The notes: generated from the sequence alone by a model not told the origin. Positions 25,245 to 36,175 are shown, numbered from the stretch's first letter. The stretch: DNA of 64,000 nt from Mycobacterium kubicae (GCF_015689175.1 NZ_CP065047.1:4402001-4466000); one strand, 5' to 3'. Program-made: numbers and translations.

Positions 25245-26123
25245 TCAGGCGCCGTTATTCGGTCCACCCGAGTTTTGCCCGGGAATGTCGGTGATGGGGA
25301 AATTGGGCATCGGCTTGGGCGAGGGCGTGTTGGGCAGCCGCGGGATGTCGCTGGGTGCGATGTCGTGCAGTTGGTTGACCGGTGGACCGTTCTCCCGGCT
25401 GCCGTAGCTGCTGCCGGGTGCGCGTTGGCCGAGCAGTTCGGTCACCGTCACCAGGCGGTAGCCGTTGGCTTTGAGCACCGGGATGAACTGGTAGACCAGG
25501 TCGACGGTGCTGCTGTAGGTGTCGTGGAACAACACCACCGAGCCCGGTTTGATCTGGGCCATCAGCACCTGCCGGGTGGCCGCGGTGTTGGAGTCGTTGG
25601 CCCAGTCGAAAGGGATGACGTCCCAGAGTATTTCGGCTTGGCCGAACTTCGCGGCGGTCTGGTGCACGGCGTCGTTGGACAGACCGCCGGCCGGGCGGTA
25701 CAGCTTGGGTGTCTGGCCGGTGGCCGCGGTGATCGCGTCGTTGGCCCGGGAGAACTGACCGGCGATGTCTTGGGCAGGGATCGTGGTCATGTTCGGGTGT
25801 TCCCAGGTATGGCTGCCGATTTCCATGCCCGCCTCGGCGATGCGCTTGGCGCCCGCGGGGTTCGCCGCCACCTTGTTGCCGATGAGGAAGAACGTCGCCT
25901 TGGCGTCGTTGTCCTTGAGTATTTGCAGTAGCCGGTCGGTGAAGGGACCAGGCCCGTCGTCGAAGGTCAGCGCAACGCACTTGACCATCGAACAGTCGAG
26001 GTTGTCGGCGCGGGTGACGTGCCCGGTCAAGCCGCCGATCACCAGCACCGCGCCGGCTGCCACGACACCGAAGACCGTGCGCCAGTAGCGCCAGGCTTGG
26101 TTGTCGGGGTGTTTCGGCACCAC
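25245..26123 (-). CDS. exported polysaccharide (peptidoglycan) deacetylase, NodB domain (Rv1096-like)
   Basis: 292 residues. Membrane anchor at about 17-34 (VFGVVAAGAVLVIGGLTG) and an extracytoplasmic NodB carbohydrate esterase 4 domain: TFDDGP (53-58) with catalytic and metal Asp, SHTWEHPN (104-111) with metal His pair, RPAGGLSND, WDVIPFDW and LFHDTYSST with the catalytic His. Removes acetyl groups from peptidoglycan GlcNAc or MurNAc, giving lysozyme resistance. Ends with a Pro/Gly/Asn tail. Start GTG 26123. Confidence 0.93.
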   Translation of the reverse strand: MVPKHPDNQAWRYWRTVFGVVAAGAVLVIGGLTGHVTRADNLDCSMVKCVALTFDDGPGPFTDRLLQILKDNDAKATFFLIGNKVAANPAGAKRIAEAGMEIGSHTWEHPNMTTIPAQDIAGQFSRANDAITAATGQTPKLYRPAGGLSNDAVHQTAAKFGQAEILWDVIPFDWANDSNTAATRQVLMAQIKPGSVVLFHDTYSSTVDLVYQFIPVLKANGYRLVTVTELLGQRAPGSSYGSRENGPPVNQLHDIAPSDIPRLPNTPSPKPMPNFPITDIPGQNSGGPNNGA

Positions 26124-26261
26124 CGAAGCTTACCCGGCGGCCAGTGCGCGCTCAGGCACTCGAGTGTGCGGTCACGGCGGGGATCGGTCGATATTTCCGC
26201 CCACGACACCCACTCGACGCCGCCGACGCACGCTCGGCGCGGGACGCTCAAGCGGGGCCGC

Positions 26262-27563
26262 TCAGTGCGGCCCGGTGATCTCTTCCAGCATCTCGGTGAC
26301 CAGCGCCGCGATGGGTGAACGTTCGCTGCGCAACAAGGTGATGTGGGCGAACAGCGGGTGGCCCTTGAGCTTTTCGATCACCGCGGCCACCCCGTCGTGC
26401 CGGCCGACGCGCAGGTTGTCGCGCTGGGCGATGTCGTGGGTCAGCACCACCCGCGACCCGGTGCCCAGCCGCGACAGCACGGTGAGCAGCACGTTGCGCT
26501 CCAGCGATTGCGCCTCGTCGACGATCACGAATGAGTCGTGCAGCGAGCGGCCCCGGATGTGGGTCAACGGCAGCACCTCGAGCATCCCCCGCGACAGCAC
26601 CTCGTCGAGCACGGCCGGGCTGGCCAGACCCTCGAGCGTGTCGAACACCGCCTGGGCCCACGGGCCCATCTTGTCGCTCTCGCTGCCGGGCAGGTAGCCG
26701 AGTTCCTGGCCGCCGACGGCGTACAGGGGGCGGAAGACCACAACCTTGCGCTGGGTGCGGCGTTCCAGCACCGCTTCCAGTCCGGCGCACAGGGCCAACG
26801 CCGACTTGCCGGTGCCGGCTTTGCCGCCCAGCGACACGATGCCCACCGATTCGTCGAGCAGCAGTTCCAGGGCGACCCGCTGTTCGGCCGACCGGCCCCG
26901 CAGCCCGAACACCTCACGGTCCCCGCGCACCAGCTGCACCCGCTTGTGCGGAGTCACCCGGCCCAGCGCGTGCGAGCTGCCGCCGAGTAAGCGAATCCCG
27001 GTGTGGCAGGGCAGATCCCGGGCTTCGGCCAGGTCGATCTCCCCGTCGGCGAACAGCGCGTCGATGTCCTCGGCGGCCGTCTCGATCTCCTGCATGCCCG
27101 ACCAGCCCGAGGCGACGACGTCCTGGGCGTGGTACTCATCGGCGGCCAGGCCGACGGCCGCCGCCTTGACCCGCAGCGGAATGTCCTTGCTGACCAACGT
27201 GACTCGTTTGCCCTCGGCGGCCAGGTTGGCCGCGCAGCTGAGAATCCGCGAGTCGTTGCTGTCGGTGCGGAAGCCGGCAGGCAGGACCGACGGGTCGGTG
27301 TGGTTGAGCTCGACGTGCATCGAACCACCCTGGGTGCCAACCGGAATGGGTTGATCCAACCGTCCGTGCTCCAGCCGGAGGTCGTCGAACAACCGCAACG
27401 CCTGACGGGCGAACCAGCCCAACTCGTGGTGGTGGCGCTTGGCTTCGAGTTCGCTGATCACCACCAGCGGAACCACCACCTCGTGCTCAGCGAACCGGCT
27501 GCAGGCCCAAGGGTCGGACAGCAGTACGGAGGTGTCGAGCACATACGTCCGGATATCGGTCAA
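26262..27563 (-). CDS. phoH2: PhoH2: PIN domain fused to PhoH ATPase (RNA helicase/RNase)
   Basis: 433 residues, equal to the M. tuberculosis protein. N-terminal PIN ribonuclease domain (1-140; [11 protein letters not shown] with Asp-10, [14 protein letters not shown]) and C-terminal PhoH P-loop domain ([27 protein letters not shown]). Unwinds and cleaves RNA in an ATP-dependent manner. TTG 27563 is chosen for GAGGAG six bases upstream and because it overlaps the stop of the small phoAT gene (TTGA). The frame continues open to 27812, but that segment is not PIN-like. Confidence 0.95.
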   Translation of the reverse strand: MTDIRTYVLDTSVLLSDPWACSRFAEHEVVVPLVVISELEAKRHHHELGWFARQALRLFDDLRLEHGRLDQPIPVGTQGGSMHVELNHTDPSVLPAGFRTDSNDSRILSCAANLAAEGKRVTLVSKDIPLRVKAAAVGLAADEYHAQDVVASGWSGMQEIETAAEDIDALFADGEIDLAEARDLPCHTGIRLLGGSSHALGRVTPHKRVQLVRGDREVFGLRGRSAEQRVALELLLDESVGIVSLGGKAGTGKSALALCAGLEAVLERRTQRKVVVFRPLYAVGGQELGYLPGSESDKMGPWAQAVFDTLEGLASPAVLDEVLSRGMLEVLPLTHIRGRSLHDSFVIVDEAQSLERNVLLTVLSRLGTGSRVVLTHDIAQRDNLRVGRHDGVAAVIEKLKGHPLFAHITLLRSERSPIAALVTEMLEEITGPH

Positions 27564-27700
27564 GGGGCGCTCCTCGAGCTCACGGCGCTCGGGCGGACCC
27601 ACACGAGCATGTCGGCGGGAGATGCAGCACCAGGACCGGGGCCGGTCCTGCCGTTGGTATGACGGAAGGTGCCGCCCTGGCTGAGCTTGTCGCTGGCCAT
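27560..27700 (-). CDS. phoAT: PhoAT, small antitoxin-like partner of PhoH2
   Basis: 46 residues ([17 protein letters not shown] at the start, SSRSAP at the end), too short for most ORF calls. It ends in TGA that overlaps the TTG start of phoH2 by four bases (TTGA, 27560-27563), the arrangement described for phoAT-phoH2 in M. tuberculosis and M. smegmatis, where phoAT restrains PhoH2. The sequence is Gly/Ser/Arg-rich and probably disordered. Identification rests on position and overlap more than on sequence recognition. Confidence 0.7.
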   Translation of the reverse strand: MASDKLSQGGTFRHTNGRTGPGPGAASPADMLVWVRPSAVSSRSAP

Positions 27701-27763
27701 CGAATGCGACGCTACTCCGGTGACAACACCCCCGCAGCGCAGGCGCGCCGTGGACTTCGGCAG

Positions 27764-28591
27764 CTAGGTCGCCAGGAACTGCTTGAGTTGCGGTTCGTCG
27801 GTCAGGCCCCACCCGGCGATCCGGTCGGTGATCACCTGTTGCAGGTGCTCCGGGCCGAAAATCCCAGCCGCTGCCACGTTTTCCACCTTGTCGGCGTAGG
27901 CGTCGATGTCGGCGCCCACCACCTCGAGATCGGCCGCGCGGGCGGCGATCGCCGCGATCGTCTCGTCGCGGGTGTAGCGCAGGCAGTACGCGACGAGGTT
28001 GGCGAAGAACAACTCATGGCGCGCCTCGTCCCGGGCGATCCGGTCGATCAATCCGGCCAGAATCGGCTCTTCGATCTGCGCGGCGAGGTTCTGGCAGAAC
28101 ACGGCCATGGAGCGCTCGTAGAGCGCCATGTACACCAGCGTCTCGACCTGAGAGTAGGTGTCGGCGCGGTAGCCCTTGATCACGTGCTGCACGCGGACGT
28201 CTTCATTGGCCACCGGGTCGACCTCGCGGGTCACCACCAGGTACTCGCGCAGCGCGATGGCGTGCAGGTGCTCCTCGGCGGTCCACCGGCCCAGCCAGCG
28301 GCCCCAGTACTCCTCGAGGATGAAGTGCTCGACCAGTTCCCGGTGACGTCCGGCGAGGTTGTCCTTGAGGATCAGCAGGATTTCGCAGGCGTCGGTGATG
28401 ACCCTGGGCAGTGTGGCCTGGGACGGGTCCCAGTCGCGTCCGCCGAGGAACGCGAAGTTCTCACCGCGGTCGAACGGGACGTAGTCATGGGCGAACCAGA
28501 GGTCTTCGGTGCCGAGGTGGCGGTGCCAGTTCTCCTCCACCACGGGTTCGAGTTCGAGGATCAGCGCGTTAGGTACAGGTTTCTGTGCCAT
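27764..28591 (-). CDS. desA2: acyl-[ACP] desaturase
   Basis: 275 residues, the length of DesA2 in M. tuberculosis. Soluble di-iron desaturase of the ferritin-like fold that introduces double bonds into ACP-bound fatty acids, feeding mycolate synthesis. Ligand motifs: [16 protein letters not shown] (E-x-x-H), and [16 protein letters not shown] (second E-x-x-H). ATG 28591 (MAQKPVP) is chosen over an upstream frame start at 28615. Ends at QLKQFLAT. Confidence 0.93.
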   Translation of the reverse strand: MAQKPVPNALILELEPVVEENWHRHLGTEDLWFAHDYVPFDRGENFAFLGGRDWDPSQATLPRVITDACEILLILKDNLAGRHRELVEHFILEEYWGRWLGRWTAEEHLHAIALREYLVVTREVDPVANEDVRVQHVIKGYRADTYSQVETLVYMALYERSMAVFCQNLAAQIEEPILAGLIDRIARDEARHELFFANLVAYCLRYTRDETIAAIAARAADLEVVGADIDAYADKVENVAAAGIFGPEHLQQVITDRIAGWGLTDEPQLKQFLAT

Positions 28592-28656
28592 GAAGTAACT
28601 GTAACCCGCGTACACAGGTTAAATGAAATCGGCACGCGGTCCGTGTCGCGACTAAA

Positions 28657-29937
28657 TCAGCGGCCGACGAGGCTCCAGTCCTCGAGGCCCTCATAGAGCG
28701 GAAACTCCCTCGCCAGCCGGGTGACCCGCTCCCGCAGACCGGCGATGTCCGCGGACTGTCCGGCGGCCAGCGCGGTGGCGATGACGTCGGCGACCTCGCT
28801 GAATTCCGCGTCACTGAAGCCGCGGGTGGCCAGGGCAGGTGTCCCGATCCGCAGGCCAGAGGTGACCATCGGCGGTCGCGGGTCGTTGGGGACCGCGTTG
28901 CGGTTGACCGTGATGCCGACCTCGTGCAGCAGATCCTCGGCGGCCTGGCCGTCCAGCGGGGAGTTGCGCAGGTCGACCAGCACCAGGTGCACGTCGGTGC
29001 CACCGCTGACCACTGACACCCCGGCCTTCGCGACGTCGTCGGCCAGCAGGCGGTCGGCGATGATGCGTGCACCGGACAGGGTGCGTTGCTGTCGATCGGC
29101 AAATTCCGGTGTGCCGGCGATCTTCAGCGCGACGGCCTTGCCGGCGATGATGTGCATCAGCGGCCCGCCCTGCTGACCGGGGAACACCGCCGAGTTGATC
29201 GCCTTGGCGTACTCCTGCTTACCCAGGATCATTCCGGAACGACCGCCGCCGAGCGTTTTGTGGATCGTGGTGGACACGACATCGGCGTGGGGCACCGGCG
29301 ACGGGTGCAAACCGGCGGCGACCAAGCCGGCGAAATGGGCCATGTCCACCCACAATTTGGCGTTCACCTCGTCGGCGATGGACCGGAACGCGGCGAAGTC
29401 CAGGATGCGCGGATAAGCCGACCAGCCGGCGATGAGCACCTTGGGACGGAATTCGAGTGCTTGGGCCCGCACTGCATCCATGTCGACCAGATGCGTCGTC
29501 GGGTCGACGCCGTAGAAGCCGGTCTCGTACAGCTTGCCGGAGAAGTTCAGCCGCATGCCGTGGGTCAGGTGACCGCCGTTGGCCAGGTCCAGGCCCAGCA
29601 GCCGCTCGCCCGGCGACATCAGCGCGTGCAGCACCGCCGCGTTGGCCTGGGCGCCCGAATGCGGCTGCACGTTGGCGAAGTCCGCGCCGAACAACGCCTT
29701 GGCCCGGTCCCGGGCGATGTTCTCCACCACGTCGACGTATTCGCAGCCGCCGTAATAGCGCCGCCCGGGTAGCCCCTCGGCGTACTTGTTGGTCAGCACG
29801 CTGCCCTGGGCCTGCAGCACCGAGCGGGGGACGAAGTTCTCCGAAGCGATCATCTCGAGGGTGTCGCGTTGGCGGCCGAGCTCCTTGCCCAGCAGTTCGG
29901 CGATGTCGGGGTCGACCTCGGCGAGCGGGGCGGACAT
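28657..29937 (-). CDS. glyA1: serine hydroxymethyltransferase
   Basis: PLP enzyme converting serine and tetrahydrofolate to glycine and methylene-THF, the main one-carbon source. 426 residues from ATG 29937 ([16 protein letters not shown]), matching the known length. Seen: [33 protein letters not shown] and the PLP-Lys motif [14 protein letters not shown]. An in-frame GTG at 29988 would add 17 Ala/Thr-rich residues and is less likely. Confidence 0.97.
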   Translation of the reverse strand: MSAPLAEVDPDIAELLGKELGRQRDTLEMIASENFVPRSVLQAQGSVLTNKYAEGLPGRRYYGGCEYVDVVENIARDRAKALFGADFANVQPHSGAQANAAVLHALMSPGERLLGLDLANGGHLTHGMRLNFSGKLYETGFYGVDPTTHLVDMDAVRAQALEFRPKVLIAGWSAYPRILDFAAFRSIADEVNAKLWVDMAHFAGLVAAGLHPSPVPHADVVSTTIHKTLGGGRSGMILGKQEYAKAINSAVFPGQQGGPLMHIIAGKAVALKIAGTPEFADRQQRTLSGARIIADRLLADDVAKAGVSVVSGGTDVHLVLVDLRNSPLDGQAAEDLLHEVGITVNRNAVPNDPRPPMVTSGLRIGTPALATRGFSDAEFSEVADVIATALAAGQSADIAGLRERVTRLAREFPLYEGLEDWSLVGR

Positions 29938-31199
<1,262 letters not shown>

Positions 31200-31217
31200 C
31201 TGGCCGCAACAGGCCAA

Positions 31218-31259
31218 TGCGGGGCAGCACACCGCTAGGTAAAGCGGTGGCGCCCCGCA
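31218..31259. terminator. bidirectional terminator between coaA and the 4-TM gene
   Basis: Nested inverted repeats: outer TGCGGGGC/GCCCCGCA (31218-31225, 31252-31259) and inner ACCGCT/AGCGGT (31231-31236, 31243-31248). Sits in the 75-base gap between convergent genes. Confidence 0.65.
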
Positions 31260-31274
31260 CCGGCGGGAAAGGAG

Positions 31275-31688
31275 TCACGCCGCCAGGCGGCGCACTCCCA
31301 GGTATTGCAGGCCGGCGAACACCGCTGTGTAGACGCCGGTGGCCAGGGTGGCCGCCACCCCGGTCGCGGTCATGGGCACCACCTCGGCGGCGACGATGGC
31401 GGCCAGCGTGTAGACGATGTTGGCCACCACGACGCCGATCCCGGCGCGGCGCAGGTTCGGCAACGCGGCCAACCCGAACACCACCAAGCCGTAAAGGACG
31501 AAGAAGGCGCCCATGCTGTACTCCTGACCGGACGTCAAACCGGTCAGCGACGAAATCGGGTCGGCGGCGACGGCGACGAGCAGGCCCATCAGGCCCGTCA
31601 AAGTCGCGTCGGCCCGCATGGCCAGACGCAACAGCGAATCCGTCGAGTCGTAGAGCGGCCGGGTAGCTGAGCCTGGGATAGCGGTCAT
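31275..31688 (-). CDS. four-helix membrane protein, function unknown
   Basis: 137 residues with four predicted membrane helices (about 29-45, 56-75, 85-105, 108-130). Begins MTAIPGSATRPLYDSTDSLLRLAMRADA and ends LQYLGVRRLAA. ATG 31688 has GAGGAG six bases upstream; the open frame to 31856 is unlikely to be coding. No family is recognised beyond a small actinobacterial integral membrane protein. It is last in a minus-strand run after Z-FPP synthase, a polytopic protein and a methyltransferase, with direct and inverted repeats in front of it (31741-31782). Confidence 0.7.
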   Translation of the reverse strand: MTAIPGSATRPLYDSTDSLLRLAMRADATLTGLMGLLVAVAADPISSLTGLTSGQEYSMGAFFVLYGLVVFGLAALPNLRRAGIGVVVANIVYTLAAIVAAEVVPMTATGVAATLATGVYTAVFAGLQYLGVRRLAA

Positions 31689-31740
31689 GTCATGCTCCTC
31701 ACGGTGGCGGTTGTCGATCAGCTTTGAGCGTGCCGTCAAA

Positions 31741-31782
31741 GCACTGCCAGATCGACGCGTGGCACTGCCAGTTACTGCCACG
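31741..31782. promoter_or_regulatory. direct/inverted repeat cluster upstream of the 4-TM gene, operator-like
   Basis: GCACTGCCAG occurs at 31741-31750 and again at 31762-31771, exactly 21 bases apart (two helical turns). Overlapping this, CGTGGCA (31758-31764) and TGCCACG (31776-31782) form a perfect 7-bp dyad. Located 53-94 bases before the start codon at 31688. Confidence 0.45.
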
Positions 31783-31833
31783 AGAGCTAAGACCAGCGGG
31801 TTCAGCCCGCTATTCCCAAGCGCGAGCGCTGGA

Positions 31834-32919
31834 CTAGACCGCGACGGCCTCGACAATGCTGAGCGGACATGCCGTCGGGACCACCCGCGTCATGCGGAAT
31901 CCGGCGCGGGACAGCAGTTGCCCGTACTCGGCGGCGGTGCGCTCACGTGCGTCCAGAGCGAGCAGCATCTCCAGATCGAGCCAGTTGCCGACGTAATCCC
32001 GGTTGTGTTTGGGCACCACGAATTCGACGAGCAGCACGTGGCTGCCCACCGTGGCCGCGCGACGGACGTTGTTCAAGATCCGCATGGCGTCGTCGTCGGC
32101 CCAGTCGTGAATCACGTGCTTGAGCACGTACGCGTCCCCACCCGCAGGAACCGATTCGAAGAAGGAACCCTCGGCGATTTCGGTTCGGTCCTGCACCCCC
32201 TGCTCGGCAAGGACGGCTGGCGCCCCGGCCACCACCTGGGGTTGGTCGAACAAGATGCCGCGCGCCCCCGGGGTCGCGGCCAGGATGGCGCTGAGCAGCC
32301 GACCGTGCCCGCCGCCGACATCGACGATTTTCGAGTAGGGGCTGAAGTCGTAGGCGGCGACGACCGGTCCGATCGAAATTTCGGATCCGCTCGTCATCGC
32401 CTCGTTGAATATCTCGCCGAGTTCGCGCTCGGACGCCAGGTAATCGAAGAGCGGCTGTCCCCGCAGTTCTGGAATGACGGGCCGGCCGGAACGGATCGCG
32501 TCGGCCAGGTGGCTCCAGTGCTCGCGGTGCTGCGGCGAACCCAGCCAGCGGGCCCACCCGGCAACCGATACCTCCGCGTCGCGGCGCAGCGTGTCCGCGA
32601 GTGGTGTGAGGTCGTAGCGGCCATCGCGGCGTTGACGGAAGAAGCCCCGGCTGATCAACGCCCGAAGTAGCCGCCGCAACGCACCGGCGTCGGCGTTGAC
32701 GGCGGCGGCCAGCTCGTCGGCGGACAACGGCCCGTTGGCCAGGGCATCGGCGATGCCGAGTTCGGTCGCCACGGCGATCGCCTGGGCGGCCCAGGATTCG
32801 ATCATCATCTCCATCACGGCAAGCGGAGGCGGCACCGTGCGGCGATGGAGGCGGGCGAGGTGGTGTCGGGCAATCTCTAGTGCCCGCACAACTTTGGCGG
32901 GCGGAACCTTGGCAGCCAT
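31834..32919 (-). CDS. SAM-dependent O-methyltransferase (plant OMT/acetylserotonin-type)
   Basis: 361 residues. N-terminal helical dimerisation/winged-helix domain (about 35-110; ESWAAQAIAVATELGIADAL, LRRLLRALISRGFF), then a Rossmann methyltransferase domain with the SAM motif KIVDVGGGHG (about 197-206), DQPQVV, and the catalytic-His region VLKHVIHDWADDDAM. Modifies hydroxyls of small molecules, often polyketides or quinones; the substrate is unknown. Part of a minus-strand run in place of the PE_PGRS/cellulase genes of M. tuberculosis. Confidence 0.88.
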   Translation of the reverse strand: MAAKVPPAKVVRALEIARHHLARLHRRTVPPPLAVMEMMIESWAAQAIAVATELGIADALANGPLSADELAAAVNADAGALRRLLRALISRGFFRQRRDGRYDLTPLADTLRRDAEVSVAGWARWLGSPQHREHWSHLADAIRSGRPVIPELRGQPLFDYLASERELGEIFNEAMTSGSEISIGPVVAAYDFSPYSKIVDVGGGHGRLLSAILAATPGARGILFDQPQVVAGAPAVLAEQGVQDRTEIAEGSFFESVPAGGDAYVLKHVIHDWADDDAMRILNNVRRAATVGSHVLLVEFVVPKHNRDYVGNWLDLEMLLALDARERTAAEYGQLLSRAGFRMTRVVPTACPLSIVEAVAV

Positions 32920-32993
32920 AGGGTGGTGAGCTTAGTCGGATGGCCCGACGGCCCGGCTCCTCGTTGCGCCGATTCCGCGCGCAGCGTCTGCAA

Positions 32994-34364
32994 CTATTCG
33001 CTGGGGACCCGCACCCGGCCGCGCAGATCGGCGGCGATCAACCGGGCGGCGGCATTCTGCCAGTTGTGCAGCGAACGCTGCGGCACCTCGGTGACCAACC
33101 ACTGCCAGGCCTGCCGCGCTGTCGGGTCCAGACCGGCCGCGGTGGCGTTCTGGGCGTAGGCGCGTACACCGACCACGTAGGGGAAGTACAAGGAGTTGTA
33201 GTAGCGCCACTGTTCGGTGGTGCCGAAGTCACCGCAGTCGCGAGGCTTGAGGCGGGCGATGCCGTCGGCGAGGACGGCCTTGAGTTCGTTGGCCCGCTCC
33301 AGCGGGTGATCGGGCGCGCCCCGCGCCGCCAGCCGCTCGTCGATGACGGGCAGCGCGGTCAGCGGGCTGGCGACCAGCTTGGTCAAGTCGCCGTAGTGGC
33401 CCAGCGCCCGGCGCGTGAGCCGGACGAAATCCTCGTCGTCGACGTCTTCGAGCGGGTTGACCGACCGCAGCGGCAGGGCGGCCCCGGTATTGCGCAGGGC
33501 CGCCCGGTCGGCGCGCAGCGCAGGTGAGCGCGAGAACGCCAACCGGTCCAGGATCCCGGCCAGCGGGTCGGCCAGCACCTGCACCGCGATCGCGACGGCC
33601 AGGCTGGTGAACAGCAGTACGGTCAGCGCCGTCTGCGCGGACGGCTCGTCGCGGGTGACCGCCAGACCGACCAGCGCCTGACCACCGAACAGCAGCGCGA
33701 CCGCGGCCGACCCGGCGAAGGAGCGCAGCATGTCGGCCCGCAACGCCTGACCCTCGTCGAACGCATCCCACAACGCCACCGCCACGCCCAGCAGCAGCAC
33801 GTCGACTCCCGTCGAGGCCAGGGCGAGCCAGCTGGGCACCAGCCCCAGCGGAATGATCAGGATGGCGTTGCCCAACGCGAAGAACAGCGTGGCCACCACG
33901 ACGACGCCGATGACGGGCCTGGGCTGCGCGGGCCGCAACAACGCCGCGACCATCGCGGCGAGCGTGGAGACCGAGATGACCGCGAACATCAGCAGGTGGC
34001 CGGCGCGCAACGGCCCGTCGACACTGCCTGCCAGGTGCGCACCGAACACGGTCAACGCCGCGACGCCCGCCACGAACACCAGCTGGTGGGTGCGCGCCCG
34101 GGCGCTGTCGCAGGGGCGGGACAGCTCGACGAGCACGGCGAACCAGGCAACGCTGGGGATGGTGACCAGGTAGATCTCGACCTGGCTGAGTAACTGGGCA
34201 TGCGCCGCGCTGGTGGTCCGCACGGCGTCCAGCGCGACCACCAGGGCGAAGCCGGACAGCCCGATCGCCGCCAAGACCAGCACCGGCTTACGCGGGTCGC
34301 GGGCCAGCAGATACAGCCCGAGCCAACCGCTGAGCGTGAACACCACCGCCGACAGCGCAGCCAT
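32994..34364 (-). CDS. polytopic membrane protein with C-terminal cytosolic domain, unrecognised
   Basis: 456 residues. About eight membrane helices span residues 3-285 (SAVVFTLSGWLGLYLLA, VLVLAAIGLSGFALVVAL, IPSVAWFAVLVEL and so on). The last 170 residues are soluble: DEDFVRLTRRALGHYGDLTKLVASPL, GTTEQWRYYNSLYFPYVVGVRAYAQ, TEVPQRSLHNWQNAAARLIAADLR. The N-terminus looks like a 7TM sensor module and the tail like a helical regulatory domain, but no kinase, cyclase or GGDEF motif is present. I do not recognise the family. Starts 30 bases after the Z-FPP synthase stop, so probably the same operon. Confidence 0.75.
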   Translation of the reverse strand: MAALSAVVFTLSGWLGLYLLARDPRKPVLVLAAIGLSGFALVVALDAVRTTSAAHAQLLSQVEIYLVTIPSVAWFAVLVELSRPCDSARARTHQLVFVAGVAALTVFGAHLAGSVDGPLRAGHLLMFAVISVSTLAAMVAALLRPAQPRPVIGVVVVATLFFALGNAILIIPLGLVPSWLALASTGVDVLLLGVAVALWDAFDEGQALRADMLRSFAGSAAVALLFGGQALVGLAVTRDEPSAQTALTVLLFTSLAVAIAVQVLADPLAGILDRLAFSRSPALRADRAALRNTGAALPLRSVNPLEDVDDEDFVRLTRRALGHYGDLTKLVASPLTALPVIDERLAARGAPDHPLERANELKAVLADGIARLKPRDCGDFGTTEQWRYYNSLYFPYVVGVRAYAQNATAAGLDPTARQAWQWLVTEVPQRSLHNWQNAAARLIAADLRGRVRVPSE

Positions 34365-34394
34365 GGTTCCAGTGTGTCACTTGGCCGACGGAGC

Positions 34395-35189
34395 TTACTT
34401 GCCGTATCGGCGATGGCGCATGCTGTAGTCGCGCAGCGCCCGCAGGAAGTCGACATGCCGGAAGGCCGGCCAGTGCGCCTCGGTGAACCACATCTCCGAG
34501 TACGCGCTCTGCCACAACAGGAAGCCCGACAGGCGTTGCTCGCCCGACGTGCGGATCACCAGGTCGGGGTCGGGTTGTCCGGAGGTGTACAGGTTCTCCG
34601 AAATGCCTTCGACGGTGACCGCGTCGATGAGTTCCTCGGCCGTGGCGCCGTCGGCCAGCGCCTTGCCCAGTAGCGCGCGCACCGCGCCGACGATCTCTTG
34701 GCGGCCGCCGTAGCCGACCGCGACGTTGACGTGGAATGACGCGTTCTGCGGGGTGGAGTCGACGGCGCCGCGCAACCGGCGGGCCGGTTCGTCGCCGAGC
34801 AGTTCCAGGTCTCCTACGGTGCGCACGCTCCACCGGTTGGCGGGGGCGCAGATTTCCTCGACGACGTCGGTGATGATCTCGATCAGCGCGGACAACTCGT
34901 CGGGATCGCGTTGCAGGTTCTCGGTGGAAAGCAGGTAGACGGTTGTCATTTCGATGCCGGCTTCCTGGCACCAGCGCAGCATTTCGGCGATCTTGGCCGC
35001 CCCCATGCGGTAGCCGTAGCTGACGTCGTCGTATCCCGCGCTGCGCGCCCAGCGCCGGTTGCCGTCGCACAACACCGCAATGTGGCGGGGAAGTTCGGAC
35101 TTGGAGGCGGCTAACCCCTGCCGCAGCCGCAGCTCGTAAAGCCGATACAACGGTTCTTTGAGCCGCGGCGGGATTATCTCCACGACCAT
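34395..35189 (-). CDS. short-chain (2Z,6E)-farnesyl diphosphate synthase (Rv1086-like)
   Basis: 264 residues. cis-Prenyltransferase that adds one IPP to geranyl diphosphate, making Z,E-FPP, the precursor of decaprenyl phosphate needed for arabinogalactan. Seen: HIAVLCDGNRRWA with catalytic Asp-42, YLLSTENLQRD, RTVGDLELLG, GGRQEI and the IPP-binding DLVIRTSGEQRLSGFLLWQSAYSE. Shorter product chain is inferred from similarity to Rv1086. Leads the minus-strand run down to 31275. Confidence 0.93.
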   Translation of the reverse strand: MVVEIIPPRLKEPLYRLYELRLRQGLAASKSELPRHIAVLCDGNRRWARSAGYDDVSYGYRMGAAKIAEMLRWCQEAGIEMTTVYLLSTENLQRDPDELSALIEIITDVVEEICAPANRWSVRTVGDLELLGDEPARRLRGAVDSTPQNASFHVNVAVGYGGRQEIVGAVRALLGKALADGATAEELIDAVTVEGISENLYTSGQPDPDLVIRTSGEQRLSGFLLWQSAYSEMWFTEAHWPAFRHVDFLRALRDYSMRHRRYGK

Positions 35190-35339
35190 TCACCCTACTG
35201 TGATCCACGCCCGGTTTCCCGGCCGAAATTTGGGCAATATCACGCCATGTCCATCAGCTTGCACACAGCCATTCCCGCTAATCTTGGGCACTAGAAATCA
35301 GCCCGCAACCCAACCCGTTGCATCCGGAGGCACCAGTTA

Positions 35340-36080
35340 ATGAGCAGCCAGACCAGCACGCTTAGCAGCGCACCGGCCGAGTCGGACGGATCCGCACCGT
35401 CGAACGCTGCCCATCAGATCGCCGAGGGCGTCGCCCGCGTCCTGACGAAGCCGCGGTTCCGCGGGTGGATTCACGTCTACTCCGCCGCCGCCGCGGTGGC
35501 CGCAGGTGCCTCGCTGGTCGCGGTGTCCTGGGCCCTGGACTCCACCAAGGCCGGACTCGGGACGCTGCTGTACACCTTCGCCACGATCATCATGTTCACG
35601 GTCAGCGCGACCTACCACCGGGTCAATTGGAAGTCCGAGACCGCGCGCAAGTGGATGAAGCGGGCGGATCACTCGATGATCTTCGTGTTCATCGCCGGCA
35701 GCTACACGCCGTTCGCGTTGCTGGCGCTGCCCGGCCACGACGGGCACGTGGTGTTGTCGGTCGTCTGGGGCGGGGCGGCGGCAGGCATCCTGCTCAAGAT
35801 GCTGTGGCCGTCGGCGCCGCGCTGGGTCGGGGTGCCGCTCTACATCCTGCTGGGTTGGGTGGCGGTGTGGTACACCAGCACGATCCTGCACAACGCCGGG
35901 GTGACCGCGATGGTGCTGCTGTTCGTCGGCGGCGCGCTCTACAGCATCGGCGGCATCCTCTATGCCTTGCGCTGGCCCGACCCGTGGCCGACGACCTTCG
36001 GTTACCACGAGTTCTTCCACGCCTGCACGGCGGTAGCGGCGATCTGCCACTACATCGCCATGTGGTTCGTGGTGTTCTGA
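35340..36080 (+). CDS. hemolysin III family (PAQR) membrane protein (Rv1085c-like)
   Basis: 246 residues with seven membrane helices. The putative metal site is visible: Ser/His in [11 protein letters not shown], Asp in KRADHSMIF, and two His in [20 protein letters not shown] at the C-terminus, the PAQR hydrolase-like signature. Named after a Bacillus haemolysin but general role is likely in lipid or membrane homeostasis. GGAGG lies about nine bases before the ATG at 35340. Converges with the SnoaL-like gene. Confidence 0.92.
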   Translation: MSSQTSTLSSAPAESDGSAPSNAAHQIAEGVARVLTKPRFRGWIHVYSAAAAVAAGASLVAVSWALDSTKAGLGTLLYTFATIIMFTVSATYHRVNWKSETARKWMKRADHSMIFVFIAGSYTPFALLALPGHDGHVVLSVVWGGAAAGILLKMLWPSAPRWVGVPLYILLGWVAVWYTSTILHNAGVTAMVLLFVGGALYSIGGILYALRWPDPWPTTFGYHEFFHACTAVAAICHYIAMWFVVF

Positions 36081-36131
36081 CGGCTCGTCACACCGGCCCC
36101 ATCAGCCTCTCCGCCGGGAGGCTTCTGAAGT

Positions 36132-36175
36132 GCCCACCTCTGAGCGACAACCGACCTTGTCGCTGATAGGCGGGC
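36132..36175. terminator. bidirectional hairpin between hemolysin III and SnoaL-like genes
   Basis: Inner perfect stem AGCGACAA/TTGTCGCT (36143-36150, 36157-36164) with a six-base loop, inside an outer GCCCACCT/AGGCGGGC stem with one mismatch. Lies between convergent genes. Confidence 0.55.

Noticed and set aside
24891..25931. 346-codon plus-strand frame opposite the cyclase and deacetylase
   Set aside because: Shadow; the composition is His/Gly/Arg-rich without hydrophobic or domain pattern.
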